From Alphaproteobacteria bacterium (GTDB lineage: Bacteria > Pseudomonadota > Alphaproteobacteria > Micropepsales > Micropepsaceae), in NCBI GenBank assembly GCA_028869725.1, contig JAGWRJ010000194.1:1-6509 (forward strand): a stretch of DNA of 6,509 nucleotides. The letters run 5' to 3'. Below the pieces are notes generated by a model that was given only the letters and a program-made list of their open reading frames with translations, made no database searches and was not told where the DNA came from. Position 1 is the first letter of the stretch, and each line of letters begins with the position of its first letter. This document shows positions 5,216-6,509 of this stretch, piece by piece. The translations under genes and the position numbers were made by a program.

Positions 5216-6509
5216 ATGAGTGAACATCTTTCGCGCTCGCGCTTTGCGCCGCGAGCCGCTGCGGTGCTGGCCGGACTGCTACCACTTCTTGTGGCAGCCT
5301 GTGCGGTCGGGCCCAATTTCAAAAGGCCTGCGACCCCTAAGGTCTCCGGTTACACAACCGCGCCACTTGCCGGCACCTCCGCGACCACGGGGGTGGACGC
5401 CGGCAACGCCCAGCACTTCGCTGTCGGACACAAGGTGGAGGGAGCCTGGTGGACATTGTTCCGCTCAAAACCACTAGACCGGCTCATCAGCGAGGCGATC
5501 ACCAAAAACCCAGACCTGAAGGCGGCGCAAGCCGCATTGCGTGTGGCCCTGGAAACGGAGCGCGCCCAGCGGGGATCCTTCTTCCCTTCGGTCGCAGCGA
5601 GCTTCTCAGGCTCCCGGAACAGAGCGTCCGCATTGCTGGCCCCAGTCCCGGCCAACAATGCGCTGCAATACAATCTTTTCACACCGGAAGTAACCGTATC
5701 GTACATGCCCGACGTCTTCGGGCTAAATAGGCGTACAGCCGAGTCGTTCGCAGCCCAGACACAAGCTGCGCGCTTTCAGATGATCGCCACCTACAACACG
5801 CTTGTCGGCAATGTTGTGGTAACTGCGGTCCAGCTCGCCGCTCTCGATGCCCAAATCAGCGCGACCCGTAAACTCGTCGCGATGAATACCCATATGGTGC
5901 ATATCCTCAAATATCAGTTCAAGAAAGGCTACGCGAGCGGCGTTGATTACGCGGCTCAGAAGGCACAGCTGGCTCAGGTTGCCGCGACGCTTCCTCCACT
6001 GCAGAAGCAGAGAGATCAATTGCAGGACCTTCTGGCGGTACTGGTCGGACGCTATCCCTCGCAACAGCCTAGATACCGCATCAGCCTTTCAAGCCTGTCG
6101 CTGCCTGGGGAACTTCCTGTCAGCCTCCCATCACGCCTCGTGCGGCAGCGACCAGACATTAGGCAGGCCGAGGCCAATCTGCACGCTGCTAGCGCACAAG
6201 TAGGGATCGCGATTGCCAACATGCTGCCGAACATAGAGCTTACGGCGAACGCCGGAAATGCTGCGATTGGTTTCGGCAAACTGTTCACGCCTGGAACGGA
6301 TTTTTGGGATCTTGGCGCATCGTTGACAGCACCTATCTTCCAGGGCGGAACCCTACTGCATCAGGAACGCGCGGCGCGCGCGGCCTATAAGGAAGCGGCA
6401 GCACAATATCGAAGTACCGTTCTAACGGCATTTGAAAATGTTGCCGACACGCTTGCAGCCCTAAAACAGGATGCAGATGCCCTAACTGCTGCCGCCGCTG
6501 CTGAGCAGG
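5216..6509 (+). CDS. RND efflux outer-membrane lipoprotein, NodT type (partial)
   Basis: The frame is open from ATG 5216 to the window edge, giving 431 residues. The family is usually a little under 500, so the last several dozen residues are missing. It is a TolC-like outer-membrane channel of the NodT/OprM lipoprotein family, which pairs with an inner-membrane RND pump and a periplasmic adaptor to export toxic compounds or metals. The lipobox is V26-A27-A28-C29, so the mature protein begins at lipidated C29, followed by the usual VGPNFKRP. Family landmarks in order are AWWTLF (77-82), NPDLKAAQAAL (98 onward), YMPDVFGLNRR in the first OEP repeat, RPDIRQAEANL (312-322) and the FWDLGASLTAPIFQGG segment (from about 362). 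A weak GGAA precedes the start. A four-codon frame (ATG at 5205) ends in a TGA overlapping this ATG. The substrate cannot be told without the pump gene. Confidence 0.93.
   Translation, partial: MSEHLSRSRFAPRAAAVLAGLLPLLVAACAVGPNFKRPATPKVSGYTTAPLAGTSATTGVDAGNAQHFAVGHKVEGAWWTLFRSKPLDRLISEAITKNPDLKAAQAALRVALETERAQRGSFFPSVAASFSGSRNRASALLAPVPANNALQYNLFTPEVTVSYMPDVFGLNRRTAESFAAQTQAARFQMIATYNTLVGNVVVTAVQLAALDAQISATRKLVAMNTHMVHILKYQFKKGYASGVDYAAQKAQLAQVAATLPPLQKQRDQLQDLLAVLVGRYPSQQPRYRISLSSLSLPGELPVSLPSRLVRQRPDIRQAEANLHAASAQVGIAIANMLPNIELTANAGNAAIGFGKLFTPGTDFWDLGASLTAPIFQGGTLLHQERAARAAYKEAAAQYRSTVLTAFENVADTLAALKQDADALTAAAAAEQ

Noticed and set aside
5350..5706. Minus-strand frame of 118 codons and nearby frames inside the efflux gene
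   Set aside because: They are antisense or out-of-frame shadows of the 431-codon efflux lipoprotein frame, which has a lipobox and full family landmarks.

Overview
The window looks like a stretch of a Gram-negative, probably alphaproteobacterial, chromosome. It is GC-rich without being extreme. It encodes a periplasmic di-haem peroxidase with a signal peptide and an outer-membrane efflux lipoprotein, and it carries FixK/FNR-like half-site pairs upstream of redox genes. The class assignment is inference from gene content only. No rRNA, tRNA, CRISPR array, transposase or insertion sequence is visible.

Layout. Positions 1-281 hold no gene I can support, only a 12-bp imperfect tandem repeat. A cytochrome b561-type membrane protein runs leftward (947 to 282). 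A 329-bp divergent intergenic region (948-1276) carries two short palindromes and two FixK/FNR-like sites. Rightward from 1277 lies a complete di-haem cytochrome c peroxidase (CcpA type, to 2317). A 765-bp gene-free stretch follows. Its first 490 bp are rich in inverted repeats and end in a good intrinsic terminator (2778-2813). Next is a complete cytoplasmic metal-dependent amidohydrolase of the imidazolonepropionase-like/Xaa-dipeptidase group (3083-4303). After a 400-bp gene-free stretch with a candidate promoter come a DUF2946 protein (4704-5099) and a NodT-type RND outer-membrane efflux lipoprotein (5216 to the window end, 3' end cut off).

How the genes may work together. The b561-type cytochrome and the peroxidase are divergently transcribed. 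They could form a short electron route in which the quinol pool passes electrons to a membrane b haem, then to the periplasm and the peroxidase, giving H2O2 reduction under low oxygen. The FNR/FixK-like sites on both sides fit this idea but are unproven. The amidohydrolase looks like a stand-alone gene. The DUF2946 gene and the efflux lipoprotein gene probably form the start of an efflux operon, with the periplasmic adaptor and the RND pump expected beyond the right edge. The Cys/His cluster in the DUF2946 protein hints at a metal link.

The least ordinary part is 2460-2813, where consecutive inverted repeats lead into an intrinsic terminator with no recognisable gene. It is either a long structured 3' UTR of the peroxidase gene or an independent small RNA.
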